Source: Azospirillum oryzae (GTDB lineage Bacteria > Pseudomonadota > Alphaproteobacteria > Azospirillales > Azospirillaceae). From it: DNA of 64,000 bases. Below, one piece after another: positions 1-9,017 of this stretch. The stretch is taken from the NCBI RefSeq assembly GCF_008364795.1, contig NZ_VTTM01000010.1, positions 62,001 to 126,000 of the forward strand, in the 5' to 3' direction. Position numbers and translations under genes: made by a program. The notes beneath the pieces were generated by a model, which was given only the letters and a program-made list of their open reading frames with translations, was not told where the DNA came from and searched no databases. Every line of letters begins with the position of its first letter. The first letter of the stretch is position 1.

Positions 1-1628
1 GCCTTCATCCACGCCTCGTCCGGGATGGCGACTCCGATGGCCTGGAGAAGCGCCAGCTGGCCGGCGATGCGGTTGCGGGCAAAGCCGTCGGCGCCGCGCA
101 ACGCCTCGTCCAGCCATGCGGTCAGCGCGCGCGGATCGTCGGCCCCGCGCCCGGTGGCGACCACGGACAGCGGCCACAGCCAGGCGGTATCGGCGCTCCG
201 CCCGCCGCGCAGCGCCAGATCCTGCCAGCGCCGCGCCTGATCGAGCCGGCCGAGCGCGTAATAGAGCCGGGCCGCCACCGGGGCCAGCGCCGCGGCGTCG
301 CCGCTGGGCGACACGCTGTCGAGCAGCCCGGCGGCGGCATTGCCGACCGGCCCGGCGCGCAGGCGCGGATCGACCAGCTCCACCGCGAGGGCGGCCAGGG
401 CGACGCGGCGCCGGCCGTCCATCGCAGCCGCCATCGCCTGATGGACCAGGGCGCGGGTGCGGGCGCTGCGGTCGCGTTGGGCGATGTCACGCACCCGCAG
501 CAGCTCGTCCCCCACCGCCGGCACCTGGGCATAGAGGTCCATCAGCTGGCGGGCGTCGAGGAACAACGAGGCCGCCGCCCGTTCACCGGCGGCGGCGCGG
601 GTGGTGGGATCGGTGGAGGGGTTGGTGGCGATGGCGGCCAGCGCCGGCGGGTTGTCCAGCGGCAGCCGGTCGGGCGGTACGCCGATCCGCGCGCTGCGTA
701 TGGCGGCGAGCAGCAGCGCCGGCCCATCGCCGTCGCCTTGCAGGGACAGCATCCGGGCCGGCGGCGGCGCGGCGCCGGCCAGCGCCTCCGCAACCATCAG
801 GAACGGGTCGGAACGCCGGCCGGCGCCGCGCAGCGTGGCCAGCGCCTCGTCGGTGCCGGCCCGGTCCCCGACGCGGGCGCGGCAGAACAGGGCCAGCCTG
901 CTCCAGTAGGCGGAGGCGAAGCTCCGGCCGCGGGTCAGCGCCCGCGTGCAGTCCAGGCCGCCGCGCACCAGCTCCGCATCGGTCAGCGCTTTGGCCGCCG
1001 GTTCGTCCGCCGCCAGTGCGGCCGGCAGCAGGTCGGCCAGATCGGCCGCCCCGCCGGGGTCGCCGAGCCGCGCCAGCTTCTCGATGCGCAGGGCGCCGAA
1101 GCGGCGGGGCGGCGGCGCCTCTCCCGTCGCGACGGCGGGGGAACCGGCGCTCAGCAGCAGCCGGCGCTCCAGCGCCTTGACGGCGGGGGACGGGGTGTCG
1201 ACCGGAAGCGCGGCGATCAGCGGCAGAAGCTCCGCCCGGCCGATGCCGCGCCAGGGATCGCCGCCCAGCCCCCGCACGCCGCTGAGGGTGCCGGCGCCGT
1301 CCGGGTCGGGCGCGCCCAACGGCTCGCTCGCGACGGGCGCCGGCCGCGCCACCACGGGGGAGACGGCGGGCGGCGGACTCACCATGGGCGGATAGGCCGG
1401 CACGACCGCCGGTGCGGGGGGCGGCGTGGGGGTCGGAGCAGCGGCGGGAGCCGGGACATCGGCCGCGGCATCGGGCGTCAGCCGGATCGGCGGGCCGAGG
1501 GCCTGGGCGGCGGTGGACACGGCCCAGCCCATGCCCAAGCCGGCCGCCAGCAGCCCGGCCAGCAGCGGAACAGCGATCCGGGGTACGCCCCCGGCCGATG
1601 GTCGGGGTTCAGCGCGGGAAGCGCTCAT
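1..1628 (-). CDS. Membrane-anchored Ala/Pro-rich protein of unknown function (3' end outside window)
   Basis: About 542 residues are visible and the frame is still open at the left edge. The start at 1628 gives an N-terminal hydrophobic anchor or uncleaved signal at about residues 17-40. A proline-rich linker follows (about 55-100), then a long Ala/Leu/Arg-rich, apparently all-helical part that resembles TPR-like repeats in composition, with no catalytic motif I recognise. Its start lies inside the end of the 46-codon gene 1609-1749, so the two are probably translated together. Azospirillum genomes carry similar Ala/Pro-rich proteins near aroK under uninformative names (from memory). Codon composition favours this strand over the long open frames on the other strand. 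Function unknown. Confidence 0.7.
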   Translation of the reverse strand, partial: MSASRAEPRPSAGGVPRIAVPLLAGLLAAGLGMGWAVSTAAQALGPPIRLTPDAAADVPAPAAAPTPTPPPAPAVVPAYPPMVSPPPAVSPVVARPAPVASEPLGAPDPDGAGTLSGVRGLGGDPWRGIGRAELLPLIAALPVDTPSPAVKALERRLLLSAGSPAVATGEAPPPRRFGALRIEKLARLGDPGGAADLADLLPAALAADEPAAKALTDAELVRGGLDCTRALTRGRSFASAYWSRLALFCRARVGDRAGTDEALATLRGAGRRSDPFLMVAEALAGAAPPPARMLSLQGDGDGPALLLAAIRSARIGVPPDRLPLDNPPALAAIATNPSTDPTTRAAAGERAAASLFLDARQLMDLYAQVPAVGDELLRVRDIAQRDRSARTRALVHQAMAAAMDGRRRVALAALAVELVDPRLRAGPVGNAAAGLLDSVSPSGDAAALAPVAARLYYALGRLDQARRWQDLALRGGRSADTAWLWPLSVVATGRGADDPRALTAWLDEALRGADGFARNRIAGQLALLQAIGVAIPDEAWMK

Positions 1629-1749
1629 CCGGCAGAACCTTCTCCACCGTTTTCGACGGAGCCGGCAGATCCCACGAGGCGAGGAACACCATGCCACCGG
1701 CGATCACCAGCAACAGCAGGACGAGGAGGATCGAGAGAAACCGGCTCAT
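1609..1749 (-). CDS. 46-residue single-span membrane peptide
   Basis: A small gene of 46 codons. Residues 4-25 form a very hydrophobic Leu/Val/Ile helix after MSRF, followed by a short polar tail with several Lys/Glu, so it should be a one-pass inner-membrane peptide. Its stop overlaps the start of the downstream large gene (ATG at 1628) by 20 bases, which suggests translational coupling. It is read divergently from aroK across a 309-base gap. I know of no named family. The evidence is the clean hydrophobic profile, codon bias and the overlap; no homologue was checked. Confidence 0.55.
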   Translation of the reverse strand: MSRFLSILLVLLLLVIAGGMVFLASWDLPAPSKTVEKVLPDERFPR

Positions 1750-2058
1750 GGCACCAGGGACGTGTTGTGTCGGAAAAAACGGAGGAGCGGAGCGGAGCTA
1801 CCACGCCCTGCGTCCGCAGGGCTTGGGACAAGCAATGGCTTTTCTGCTAAAGCATCCGCGGCCCCGGCCGGGGGCCGGGAGGCGGCGCAGTGTAGCCACA
1901 GGTCGGACCGCGGCGCAACCCGTCCACCGGCTATTCCCAAGCTTCCGGATTGGGCCGGGGCGCTTGTGCCGGCCAGCTGTCGGCGGGTATGAGTGTTGTC
2001 TGTTTCAGCGGTGTGACGGCCGGCGGGGGCACGGGCCTGCTGGCATCGAAGGGTACGG
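1750..2058. other. Divergent promoter region, small membrane peptide / aroK
   Basis: 309 bases without a convincing gene. It separates the leftward operon starting at 1749 from aroK and must hold both promoters. A perfect GC-rich inverted repeat (CCCTGC / GCAGGG, about 1806-1823) and a C/G-rich tract near 1855-1890 are the only structures I see. No clear -35/-10 pair stands out on either strand. Confidence 0.4.
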
Positions 2059-2754
2059 GTGGCGGATCGGATGGACGTGATGGGACTGCGCAAGGCGATG
2101 ACGGCCCAGGGCCCGGGCACTGGGGAAGCGGAGGATGCGGCGCCGCTGTTGCCGCGCACCGTGGTGCTGGTCGGGCTGATGGGGGCCGGCAAGAGCGCCA
2201 TCGGGCGCCGGCTGGCGACGCGCCTGCACCTGCCCTTCCGCGACGCCGACACCGAGATCGAGGCGGCGGCCGGCTGCACCATCGCCGAAATCTTCGCCCG
2301 CGACGGCGAACCGGTCTTCCGCTCCGTCGAACGCCGCATCATCAGCCGTCTGGTGAAGGACGAGCCGGTGCATATCCTGGCGACCGGCGGCGGCGCCTTC
2401 ATGGACCCGGAGACCCGCGCCGCCATCCGCGGGCACGGCGTATCGGTCTGGCTGCGGGCCGAGCTGGACGTGCTGGTCGCCCGCACCGCCCGGCGCACCC
2501 ACCGCCCCATCCTGAACCAGGGCGATCCGCGCGCCATCCTGGGCCGGCTGATGGAACAGCGCTATCCCATCTATGCCGAGGCCGACCTGACCGTGGTCAG
2601 CGACGAACGCCCGCCCGACGTGACGGTGGAACTGGTGATCGACGCGCTGGAGGCGCATTTCGGCGTCCAGCTTCCCCACCGTGCGCCGCGCGGCGCACGG
2701 CACGGCAAGAGTGACGATTCCAAAGCCGAAACCGGCAAGACCGACGCCTCCTGA
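2059..2754 (+). CDS. aroK: Shikimate kinase
   Basis: Phosphorylates shikimate to shikimate 3-phosphate with ATP, fifth step of the cytoplasmic shikimate pathway. The P-loop GLMGAGKS is at about residues 39-46, the shikimate/Mg site FRDADTE at 60-66, the GEPVFR...E segment near 83-91 and the GGG motif at 110-112; the lid Arg region (RTHRP) follows. The length of 231 residues exceeds the usual 170-190 because of about 30 extra N-terminal residues and a basic C-terminal tail. The GTG at 2059 has AAGGG five bases upstream; ATG codons at 2071 and 2080 are alternatives. aroB follows 49 bases later, so aroK-aroB form the usual pair. Confidence 0.95.
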   Translation: MADRMDVMGLRKAMTAQGPGTGEAEDAAPLLPRTVVLVGLMGAGKSAIGRRLATRLHLPFRDADTEIEAAAGCTIAEIFARDGEPVFRSVERRIISRLVKDEPVHILATGGGAFMDPETRAAIRGHGVSVWLRAELDVLVARTARRTHRPILNQGDPRAILGRLMEQRYPIYAEADLTVVSDERPPDVTVELVIDALEAHFGVQLPHRAPRGARHGKSDDSKAETGKTDAS

Positions 2755-2803
2755 GCTTCGTCTCCGCCCTATTCCTGAACCACCAGCTTCGCGGACTGCC
2801 ACG

Positions 2804-3949
2804 ATGACCTCCGTCTCCGCCACCACCCCGGCCGCTCTCGACACCGTCCGCCTGGAGCTGGGCGCCCGCAGCTACGACATCCTGGTCGGCGACGGCGTGC
2901 TGGCCAATGCCGGCGAGCGCATCGCCGCCGTCACCCGCGGCCGGGCGCCCATCGTGGTGACCGACGCCAACGTGGCGCCGCTGCATCTGGACAGGCTGAA
3001 CGCCGCGATGCGGGCGGCGGGGATCGAGCCGCAGCCGGCGATCGTCCTGCCGGCCGGCGAGAAGACCAAGGACTTCGCCCATTTCCAGCAGCTGATGGAC
3101 GACGTCCTGGGCCGCGGCATCGAGCGGTCGACCGTCCTGCTGGCGCTGGGCGGCGGGGTGATCGGCGACATCACCGGCTTCGCCGCGGCATCGGCGCTGC
3201 GCGGCATCGACTTCATCCAGGTGCCGACGACGCTGCTGTCCCAGGTCGACAGCTCGGTCGGCGGCAAGACCGGCATCAACAGCCGCCACGGCAAGAACCT
3301 GATCGGCGCCTTCCACCAGCCGCGTCTGGTCATCGCCGACACCGCCACGCTGGACACCCTGCCCCGCCGCGAGGTGCTGGCCGGCTATGCCGAGGTGGTG
3401 AAATACGGCCTGATCCGCCAGCCCGACTTCTTCGCCTGGCTGGAGCGGAACGGCCGGCGGGTGGTGGACGGCGACAGCGACGCCCGGCGCCATGCGGTGA
3501 CCGTCAGCTGCCGCGCCAAGGCCGACATCGTCGGGGTGGACGAGCGCGAGAGCGGCGACCGGGCGCTGCTGAACCTGGGCCACACCTTCGGCCATGCGCT
3601 GGAGGCGGCGACCGGCTTCGGCCAGACCCTGCTGCATGGCGAGGCGGTGGCGATCGGCATGGTGCTGGCCTTCGGCCTGTCGGTCCGGCTCGGCCTGTGC
3701 CCGGCCGAAGACGCCCGGCGCGCCCGCACCCATCTGGCCGAGGTCGGCCTGCCGGTGCGCCCGGCCGACATTCCCGGCGTCGCCTGGGACGTCGATGGGC
3801 TGGTGAAATCGATGGCCAAGGACAAGAAGGTGCAGGACGGCCGCATCACCTTCATCCTGGCCGACCGCATCGGCAACGCCTTCACCCGCCGCGACGTCGA
3901 CGCCGCCGCCGTCCGCGCCGAGCTGGACGAGTCGGTCCGGCTCGCCTGA
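2804..3949 (+). CDS. aroB: 3-dehydroquinate synthase
   Basis: Converts DAHP to 3-dehydroquinate, second step of the shikimate pathway, using NAD+ and a divalent metal. The 381-residue protein has the nucleotide-binding GGGVIGD at 116-122, the PTTLLSQVDSSVGGK substrate segment at 141-155, and metal ligands Glu197 (GYAEVVK), His260/His264 (LGHTFGH) and His278 (LLHGE). The start at 2804 is chosen because the family begins just before the VRLELGARSYDI strand; the frame is open further upstream, into the aroK end, but that part looks non-coding. Cotranscribed with aroK. Typical length and intact active site. Confidence 0.97.
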   Translation: MTSVSATTPAALDTVRLELGARSYDILVGDGVLANAGERIAAVTRGRAPIVVTDANVAPLHLDRLNAAMRAAGIEPQPAIVLPAGEKTKDFAHFQQLMDDVLGRGIERSTVLLALGGGVIGDITGFAAASALRGIDFIQVPTTLLSQVDSSVGGKTGINSRHGKNLIGAFHQPRLVIADTATLDTLPRREVLAGYAEVVKYGLIRQPDFFAWLERNGRRVVDGDSDARRHAVTVSCRAKADIVGVDERESGDRALLNLGHTFGHALEAATGFGQTLLHGEAVAIGMVLAFGLSVRLGLCPAEDARRARTHLAEVGLPVRPADIPGVAWDVDGLVKSMAKDKKVQDGRITFILADRIGNAFTRRDVDAAAVRAELDESVRLA

Positions 3950-4067
3950 TCCGCTAAATCACGGACAATCCGCCTTTCGCACAATAGCCGCGCCGACGGT
4001 TGCCCGCCCATACTCCCCCGACAAGACCGCGGCCATCCCGCCGCGGCGGAAACCGGGAGGATGGGCG

Positions 4068-4556
4068 ATGAAGGCAATGATGGGCGTGCCGGCGATGGCG
4101 GTGCTGCTGCTGGCGGCGGCGCCGGCCATGGCGCTGGAGGTGCGCGAGCAGGCGACGATCAAGGCGCCGATCGATCAGGTGTGGAAGCAGATCGGCCCCT
4201 TCTGCGCCATCGGCGACTGGCACCCGGCGGTGGAGAGCTGCAATCTTCGCAAGACCGGGAACAAACAGGAGCGCGACATCGCGCTTAAGGGCGGCGGCGC
4301 CATCCAGGAGCGGCTGACCGGCCTGTCCGCCGCCAAGCACCGGCTGCGCTACACGCTGCTGAGCGGACCGCTGCCGGTGAAGAACTACAACTCCACCATC
4401 CGGTTGAGCGCGGTGGACGCCAACACCACCCGCATCACCTGGTCCTCGCACTTCGAAGCCAAGGGCGCCTCCGACGCCGAAGCCCGCAAGGCCATCGCCG
4501 GCATCTACACCAGCGGCTTCGATGGGCTGCGCAAGCGGCTGGAATCCGGCCAGTAA
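4068..4556 (+). CDS. Secreted SRPBCC (START/polyketide cyclase-like) family protein
   Basis: 162 residues. The first 22 residues form a signal peptide ending in Ala-Met-Ala, so the protein is probably periplasmic. The rest resembles the SRPBCC lipid/ligand-binding fold: VREQATIKAPIDQVWKQIG near the start, WHPAVESC in the middle, a TRITWSSHF strand, and a long C-terminal helix with the pattern GLRKRLE. The ligand cannot be predicted. A GGGAGG sequence seven bases before ATG 4068 supports the start. It stands alone 118 bases after aroB, with a 166-base gap to the CBS gene. Secreted SRPBCC proteins of this size are common in alphaproteobacteria but poorly characterised. Confidence 0.8.
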   Translation: MKAMMGVPAMAVLLLAAAPAMALEVREQATIKAPIDQVWKQIGPFCAIGDWHPAVESCNLRKTGNKQERDIALKGGGAIQERLTGLSAAKHRLRYTLLSGPLPVKNYNSTIRLSAVDANTTRITWSSHFEAKGASDAEARKAIAGIYTSGFDGLRKRLESGQ

Positions 4557-4722
4557 CCGCGCCGGCGGCAAAGACATACGGCGATATGCGGTAAGTTTCC
4601 AGCAATCGGTTCTATTGACTATCTGTGCATTAAGCTGACAGGATCGGTATGCCGCGCTGCGAAATCGCGGTCGAGTGCATCGTTCGTCCACAAAACCTGC
4701 AATCACGAGGGAGACGGGACAC

Positions 4723-5184
<462 letters not shown>

Positions 5185-5195
5185 CCGCGAGATTG

Positions 5196-5205
5196 ACCTA
5201 TAGGT
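5196..5205. promoter_or_regulatory. Perfect palindrome between CBS and DUF2889 genes
   Basis: ACCTATAGGT is a perfect 10-base palindrome 12 bases after the CBS gene stop and 94 bases before the DUF2889 gene. It is AT-richer than its surroundings and could be a small operator or part of a promoter. No other copy close enough to support a defined motif was seen. Confidence 0.2.
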
Positions 5206-5298
5206 AACGCTGCATTGCGGCGGGGTCGGGTTGACCGGGCGCCCGGCCCCACCGATAGTCGAGGGTGAGCCATCCTCACTGCTGAACTGGAACGCCCG

Positions 5299-5916
5299 AT
5301 GTCCGCGCCCTCGCTGTCCGCCCCCGCCGCGCGCGAGCCGATCCACACCCGCCGCGTCACCTGCCAGGGATTCCGGCGCACGGACGGGCTGTGGGACATC
5401 GAAGGCCACCTGACCGACGTCAAGAGCTATGGCTTCCACACCGAGGAGCGCGGACATCTGGAGCCGGGAACACCGATCCACCAGATGTGGATGCGCCTGA
5501 CGGTGGACGACAAGCTGACCGTCCAGGCGGTGGAGGCGGTGACCGAACACAGCCCCTACAAGGCTTGCGGCAGCATCACGCCGCGGTTCCAGCAACTGGT
5601 CGGCCTGCGTGTCGGTCCAGGCTGGACCCGCGCGGTGAAGGAGCGGCTGGGCGGGCCGAAGGGCTGCACCCATCTGGTGGAACTGCTGGGGCCGCTGGCG
5701 ACCACCGCCTTCCAGACCGTCTACCCGATCCTGGCGCGCGAGGCGGCGGAACGCGCCAAGGCAGCCGGCAAGCCGGCCCAGGACGACGGTAAGCGCCCGG
5801 CCCTGCTGAACATGTGCCACATCTTCGACAGCAATGGCGAGGTGGTGCGCAAGCACTGGCCTGCGCACTACACCGGCGCGGAAAACGACGATGCCCGCGA
5901 AGAGGCGGCGGAATAG
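5299..5916 (+). CDS. DUF2889 domain protein
   Basis: 205 residues matching what I know of the DUF2889 family: HTRRVTCQGFRRTDGLWDIEG near residue 15, the TDVKSYGF segment, a central MWMRLTVDD strand, the GPGWTRAVKERLGG..GCTHL motif at about 110-130 and a C-terminal YTGA segment. No function is established for the family. Conserved Cys and His around GCTHL could bind a metal, but this is only inference. Its ATG at 5299 has GGAAC a few bases upstream. The next gene is convergent, 13 bases downstream. Confidence 0.85.
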   Translation: MSAPSLSAPAAREPIHTRRVTCQGFRRTDGLWDIEGHLTDVKSYGFHTEERGHLEPGTPIHQMWMRLTVDDKLTVQAVEAVTEHSPYKACGSITPRFQQLVGLRVGPGWTRAVKERLGGPKGCTHLVELLGPLATTAFQTVYPILAREAAERAKAAGKPAQDDGKRPALLNMCHIFDSNGEVVRKHWPAHYTGAENDDAREEAAE

Positions 5917-5929
5917 GCCGCGATTCCGC

Positions 5930-6412
5930 TCAGGCGTCCAGATGGGAATGGGCGGAACCGGCCGGGACCGGTCCGGGTGACGGAAAATTTCCGCCGACGG
6001 CGACCGCGGCCTTGATGCCTTCGGCCTCGTCGGACGGCGGCAGGTCGAACGGCGTGCCGACGAACGGATCGCTGCCGCCGTGCCCGGCGCGCTGATGGCC
6101 GTCCTCGGTGCAGGCTCGGCGGTAATAGGAGGCGATGAAGACCCGCACCGCGGACGTCAGGGTGACATCCGCATCCTCCGGGTTGATGCCCCGGCGGCGC
6201 GCCTGCTCCTCGATCCGCTCCTTGATCTGGGTGCAGAGGCGGTTGACGGTCAGACCTTCCCGACGGCCGATATCCTCCAGAGCATCCCACATCGACGGCT
6301 CCAGCCGCATGCTCGTGCGGTGCCCGCCGATCATGATGTTCTGGCTCCTCAACGGTTCCACCCCCGTCTGGGGAGTGTTCACCCGCTTCTTCTTCGGCCC
6401 ACGCTTCGCCAT
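5930..6412 (-). CDS. Ribbon-helix-helix DNA-binding protein
   Basis: 160 residues. A basic N-terminus (MAKRGPKKKRV) is followed at about 25-75 by the RHH_4-type segment: HRTSMRLEPSMWDALEDIG and NRLCTQIKERIEE, a beta strand and two helices that dimerise and insert a ribbon into the DNA major groove. Residues 80-95 continue helical; the C-terminal 60 residues are low complexity. The start at 6412 is chosen because AAGGGG lies nine bases upstream; a GTG at 6466 has no such site. Three GGTTGCA elements in its AT-rich upstream region could be its own operator. Confidence 0.75.
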   Translation of the reverse strand: MAKRGPKKKRVNTPQTGVEPLRSQNIMIGGHRTSMRLEPSMWDALEDIGRREGLTVNRLCTQIKERIEEQARRRGINPEDADVTLTSAVRVFIASYYRRACTEDGHQRAGHGGSDPFVGTPFDLPPSDEAEGIKAAVAVGGNFPSPGPVPAGSAHSHLDA

Positions 6413-6478
6413 CCGCAGCCCCTTCCACGAAGCCGCCGGCGGACATGCGAAGTTTGTGTCCGCCACGGCGCGATAAAT

Positions 6479-6579
6479 GGTTGCATATATCGCACTCTAC
6501 TAAACGCGGCGGGAATTGCAACCACGCTAGCGTCTTTCATTCTTACAAGATTTTCTAAAATCGACTCTTGGTTGCATCC
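6479..6579. promoter_or_regulatory. Three GGTTGCA elements upstream of the ribbon-helix-helix gene
   Basis: The AT-rich gap 6413-6668 contains GGTTGCATAT at 6479-6488, the reverse-oriented TTGCAACC at 6516-6523 and GGTTGCATCC at 6570-6579. Repeated short sites directly upstream of a dimeric DNA-binding gene fit an autoregulatory operator. Function is inferred. Confidence 0.4.
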
Positions 6580-6668
6580 ATATGTATGCTATTTCCGGCG
6601 CCCATCCGCCCGTTATTTGGAGCGTGCGAACGGTCGATCCGGGACGGCGCCTGATCCGTTGAGTCCGG

Positions 6669-6944
6669 TCAGGCCCCGGCTTCGCCGGGGGCATGAGTGG
6701 TCAGGCCCAGCGCATGCACGCGCTCGCGCAGTTCGTCGGCCAGCAGGGCGTAGACCATCCGCTGGCGCTCCACCCGCGACTTGCCGGCGAAGGCGGATGA
6801 GACGACGGTGACGTGGAAATGGGTTTCCCCCGCGGCGTCCGCCCCGGCATGGCCGGCATGGCGGGCGCTGTCGTCGACGACCTCGAGCCGGTCCGGGGCC
6901 AGTCCGGCGGTCAGCTTTTCGCGGATGCGGGTGGCATATTCCAT
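6669..6944 (-). CDS. bolA: BolA family protein
   Basis: 91 residues, the usual size. The family core ETHFHVTVVSSAF-GKSRVERQRMVYALL and the ERVHALGL motif are present; the His of the last motif is the invariant residue that helps coordinate a [2Fe-2S] cluster with a monothiol glutaredoxin. The RHR seen in many members reads RQR here. The start at 6944 fits the family N-terminus MEYATRIREKL. BolA proteins act in iron-sulfur trafficking or as stress regulators. The neighbouring J-domain, cobS and cobT genes reproduce an order common in alphaproteobacteria, though here bolA is divergent from them. Confidence 0.92.
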   Translation of the reverse strand: MEYATRIREKLTAGLAPDRLEVVDDSARHAGHAGADAAGETHFHVTVVSSAFAGKSRVERQRMVYALLADELRERVHALGLTTHAPGEAGA

Positions 6945-7155
6945 GGCGGGTCCTGATGTCTGGGCGCTGGTCGGGAAGGCGTGGGACGGGCGGCGCCGGG
7001 CAAGCGATTCCCGTCGGCCGCGCCGGCAGCCAGGAGAGGGTGCGAGCCCCGCTTCTGTCAAGCGCCTGTCAAGCGCAACGCCCTGCGGATTGCGGATGAC
7101 GGAAGCCTGATTCGGCGCGCTTGCCAGAGGCATCGGCTCTTCCCATACTTGCCCG

Positions 7156-7740
7156 ATGACCAGGAACCGCACCCGCTCCAGTTACGACAGCTACGCCGCT
7201 CCGCGTGCGGCCACCCGTGTGTGCGACCACCCCGAGTGCGTCGCCGCGGGCGAATACCGTGCGCCGAAAAGCCGCAGCAGTCTCAACGAGTACTGGTGGT
7301 TCTGCCTGGACCATGTCCGGGAATACAACCGCGCCTGGGACTATTACGCCGGCATGTCGACCGACCAGATCGAGGCGGAGGTGCGGCGCGACACCACTTG
7401 GCAGCGGCCGAGCTGGCCTCTCGGCAAATGGGCGACGCAGGAGCGCTTCATCCGCGAGCGCGTGGTCAACGGCTTCAGTTTCGAATTCGGTCACGAGACC
7501 GGCAAGACGAAGGATGAGGAAAAGGCGCATCGGCGCCACCACGCCCGCACCGACGAGGAAAAGGCGCTGGCGGTCCTGGAATTGACGCCGCCCGTGGACT
7601 TCACACGCATCAAGGCACGCTATCGGGAGCTTGCGAAAAAGCATCATCCCGATGCCAATGGCGGCGACAAGGCTGCGGAAGAACGCCTGAAAGAAATCAA
7701 TCAGGCCTACAATACGCTGAAAGCCTGTTATGCTGCCTGA
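7156..7740 (+). CDS. J-domain protein with N-terminal Cys/His cluster
   Basis: 194 residues. The J domain is at the C-terminus (about 140-192): FTRIKARYRELAKKHHPDANGG carries the HPD tripeptide needed to stimulate DnaK-type ATPases, followed by the helix EINQAYNTL. The N-terminal part has C23, C28, C50 and H53, possibly a small zinc site, and aromatic-rich segments. It lacks the Gly/Phe region and zinc fingers of DnaJ, so it is a specialised co-chaperone. It lies 74 bases upstream of cobS on the same strand, the conserved position of such proteins in alphaproteobacteria. A role in cobaltochelatase assembly is attractive but unproven. Confidence 0.88.
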   Translation: MTRNRTRSSYDSYAAPRAATRVCDHPECVAAGEYRAPKSRSSLNEYWWFCLDHVREYNRAWDYYAGMSTDQIEAEVRRDTTWQRPSWPLGKWATQERFIRERVVNGFSFEFGHETGKTKDEEKAHRRHHARTDEEKALAVLELTPPVDFTRIKARYRELAKKHHPDANGGDKAAEERLKEINQAYNTLKACYAA

Positions 7741-7814
7741 AACCCCGATGGCGGGCCGGGTCGATCCCGCGGCCGCCGGACAACCGACACCCGCTGGAAC
7801 GTAAGAAACCACCC

Positions 7815-8819
7815 ATGGCTTCCCAAGGAGCGACCCAGGCCAGCTCGGCCCTGTTCGACCACAAACCCGACACGACGGTCTCGGTGCGCGAGGTCTTCGG
7901 CATCGACAGCGACATGCAGGTGCCGGCCTTCAGCCAGCGCTCGGAGCATGTCCCCGACCTCGACAGCGCCTACCGGTTCGACCGGGACACGACGCTGGCC
8001 ATCCTCGCCGGCTTCGCCTACAACCGCCGCGTCATGGTCCAGGGCTATCACGGCACCGGCAAGTCGACCCACATCGAACAGGTGGCGGCGCGGCTGAACT
8101 GGCCCTGCATCCGCGTCAACCTGGACAGCCACATCAGCCGCATCGACCTGATGGGCAAGGACGCCATCGTGCTGCGCGACGGCGTGCAGGTCACCGAATA
8201 CCGCGAGGGCATCCTGCCCTGGGCCTTGCAGCATGCCTGCGCCCTGGTGTTCGACGAATATGACGCCGGCCGGCCCGACGTGATGTTCGTGATCCAGCGC
8301 GTGCTGGAGGTGGAAGGCAAGCTGACGCTGCTCGACCAGAACCGCGTCATCCGCCCCCACCCGGCCTTCCGCCTGTTCGCCACCGCGAACACCGTCGGCC
8401 TCGGCGACACCACCGGCCTGTATCACGGCACGCAGCAGATCAACCAGGGCCAGATGGACCGCTGGAACATCGTGGCGACCCTGAACTACCTGCCGGTCGA
8501 CGCCGAAATGAAGATCGTCCAGGCCAAGGTGAAGTCGTACGACGACGCCAGGGGCCGCGACACGGTGGCGTCGATGGTGCGGCTGGCCGACCTGACCCGC
8601 GCCGGTTTCATCAACGGCGACATCTCCACCGTCATGAGCCCGCGCACGGTCATCACCTGGGCCGAGAACGCGCAGATCTTCAACGACGTCGCCTTCGCCT
8701 TCCGCATCACCTTCCTGAACAAGTGCGACGAGGTGGAGCGGCCGACGGTTGCCGAATACTACCAGCGCTGCTTCGGCGTAGAGCTGCCGGAGACGGGGGT
8801 CCAGGCGAACCTCGTGTGA
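7815..8819 (+). CDS. cobS: Aerobic cobaltochelatase subunit CobS
   Basis: AAA+ ATPase subunit of the CobNST cobaltochelatase, which inserts Co2+ into hydrogenobyrinate a,c-diamide in the aerobic cobalamin pathway. 334 residues, standard length. Walker A GYHGTGKST is at 77-85 and the Walker B ALVFDEYD at 143-150; the sensor region RLFATANTVGLGD follows. The N-terminus (VREVFGIDSDMQVPAF) is typical. cobT follows after 198 bases, separated by a perfect 10-bp hairpin; the cobN subunit gene is not in this window. Confidence 0.97.
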   Translation: MASQGATQASSALFDHKPDTTVSVREVFGIDSDMQVPAFSQRSEHVPDLDSAYRFDRDTTLAILAGFAYNRRVMVQGYHGTGKSTHIEQVAARLNWPCIRVNLDSHISRIDLMGKDAIVLRDGVQVTEYREGILPWALQHACALVFDEYDAGRPDVMFVIQRVLEVEGKLTLLDQNRVIRPHPAFRLFATANTVGLGDTTGLYHGTQQINQGQMDRWNIVATLNYLPVDAEMKIVQAKVKSYDDARGRDTVASMVRLADLTRAGFINGDISTVMSPRTVITWAENAQIFNDVAFAFRITFLNKCDEVERPTVAEYYQRCFGVELPETGVQANLV

Positions 8820-8826
8820 TGATGTA

Positions 8827-8864
8827 TGCTGCGCCCTGTTTTTCGGTGAAGTCGGGGCGCAGCA
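8827..8864 (+). terminator. Hairpin after cobS
   Basis: A perfect 10-bp inverted repeat (TGCTGCGCCC at 8827-8836, GGGCGCAGCA at 8855-8864) with an 18-base loop starts eight bases after the cobS stop. There is no T-run, so it may stabilise the cobS 3' end or attenuate transcription into cobT rather than act as a full terminator. Confidence 0.4.
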
Positions 8865-9017
8865 CACAAGGATTCACACGGATCGGGACGGACGGCATTT
8901 CCGGGCAAGAGCTTAATCAGCGGTTCACGTCCCGGCATGTCCGCAAGAGCCATGCCCTGCTCCGTGTCAACCTTGCCCACCGCGCCGTAACTCTCCCAAG
9001 AACGAAGACGCCCCGCG

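Noticed and set aside
116..1850. Long plus-strand open frames rich in Arg, Pro and Gly, antisense to the unknown membrane-anchored gene
   Set aside because: Composition is that of the reverse strand of a GC-rich coding region; no start site or family match, and the minus-strand frame has a coherent signal anchor.
8820..9017. Possible cobalamin riboswitch ahead of cobT
   Set aside because: No B12-box sequence (such as GCCACTG with its conserved helices) was seen; only a simple hairpin after cobS.
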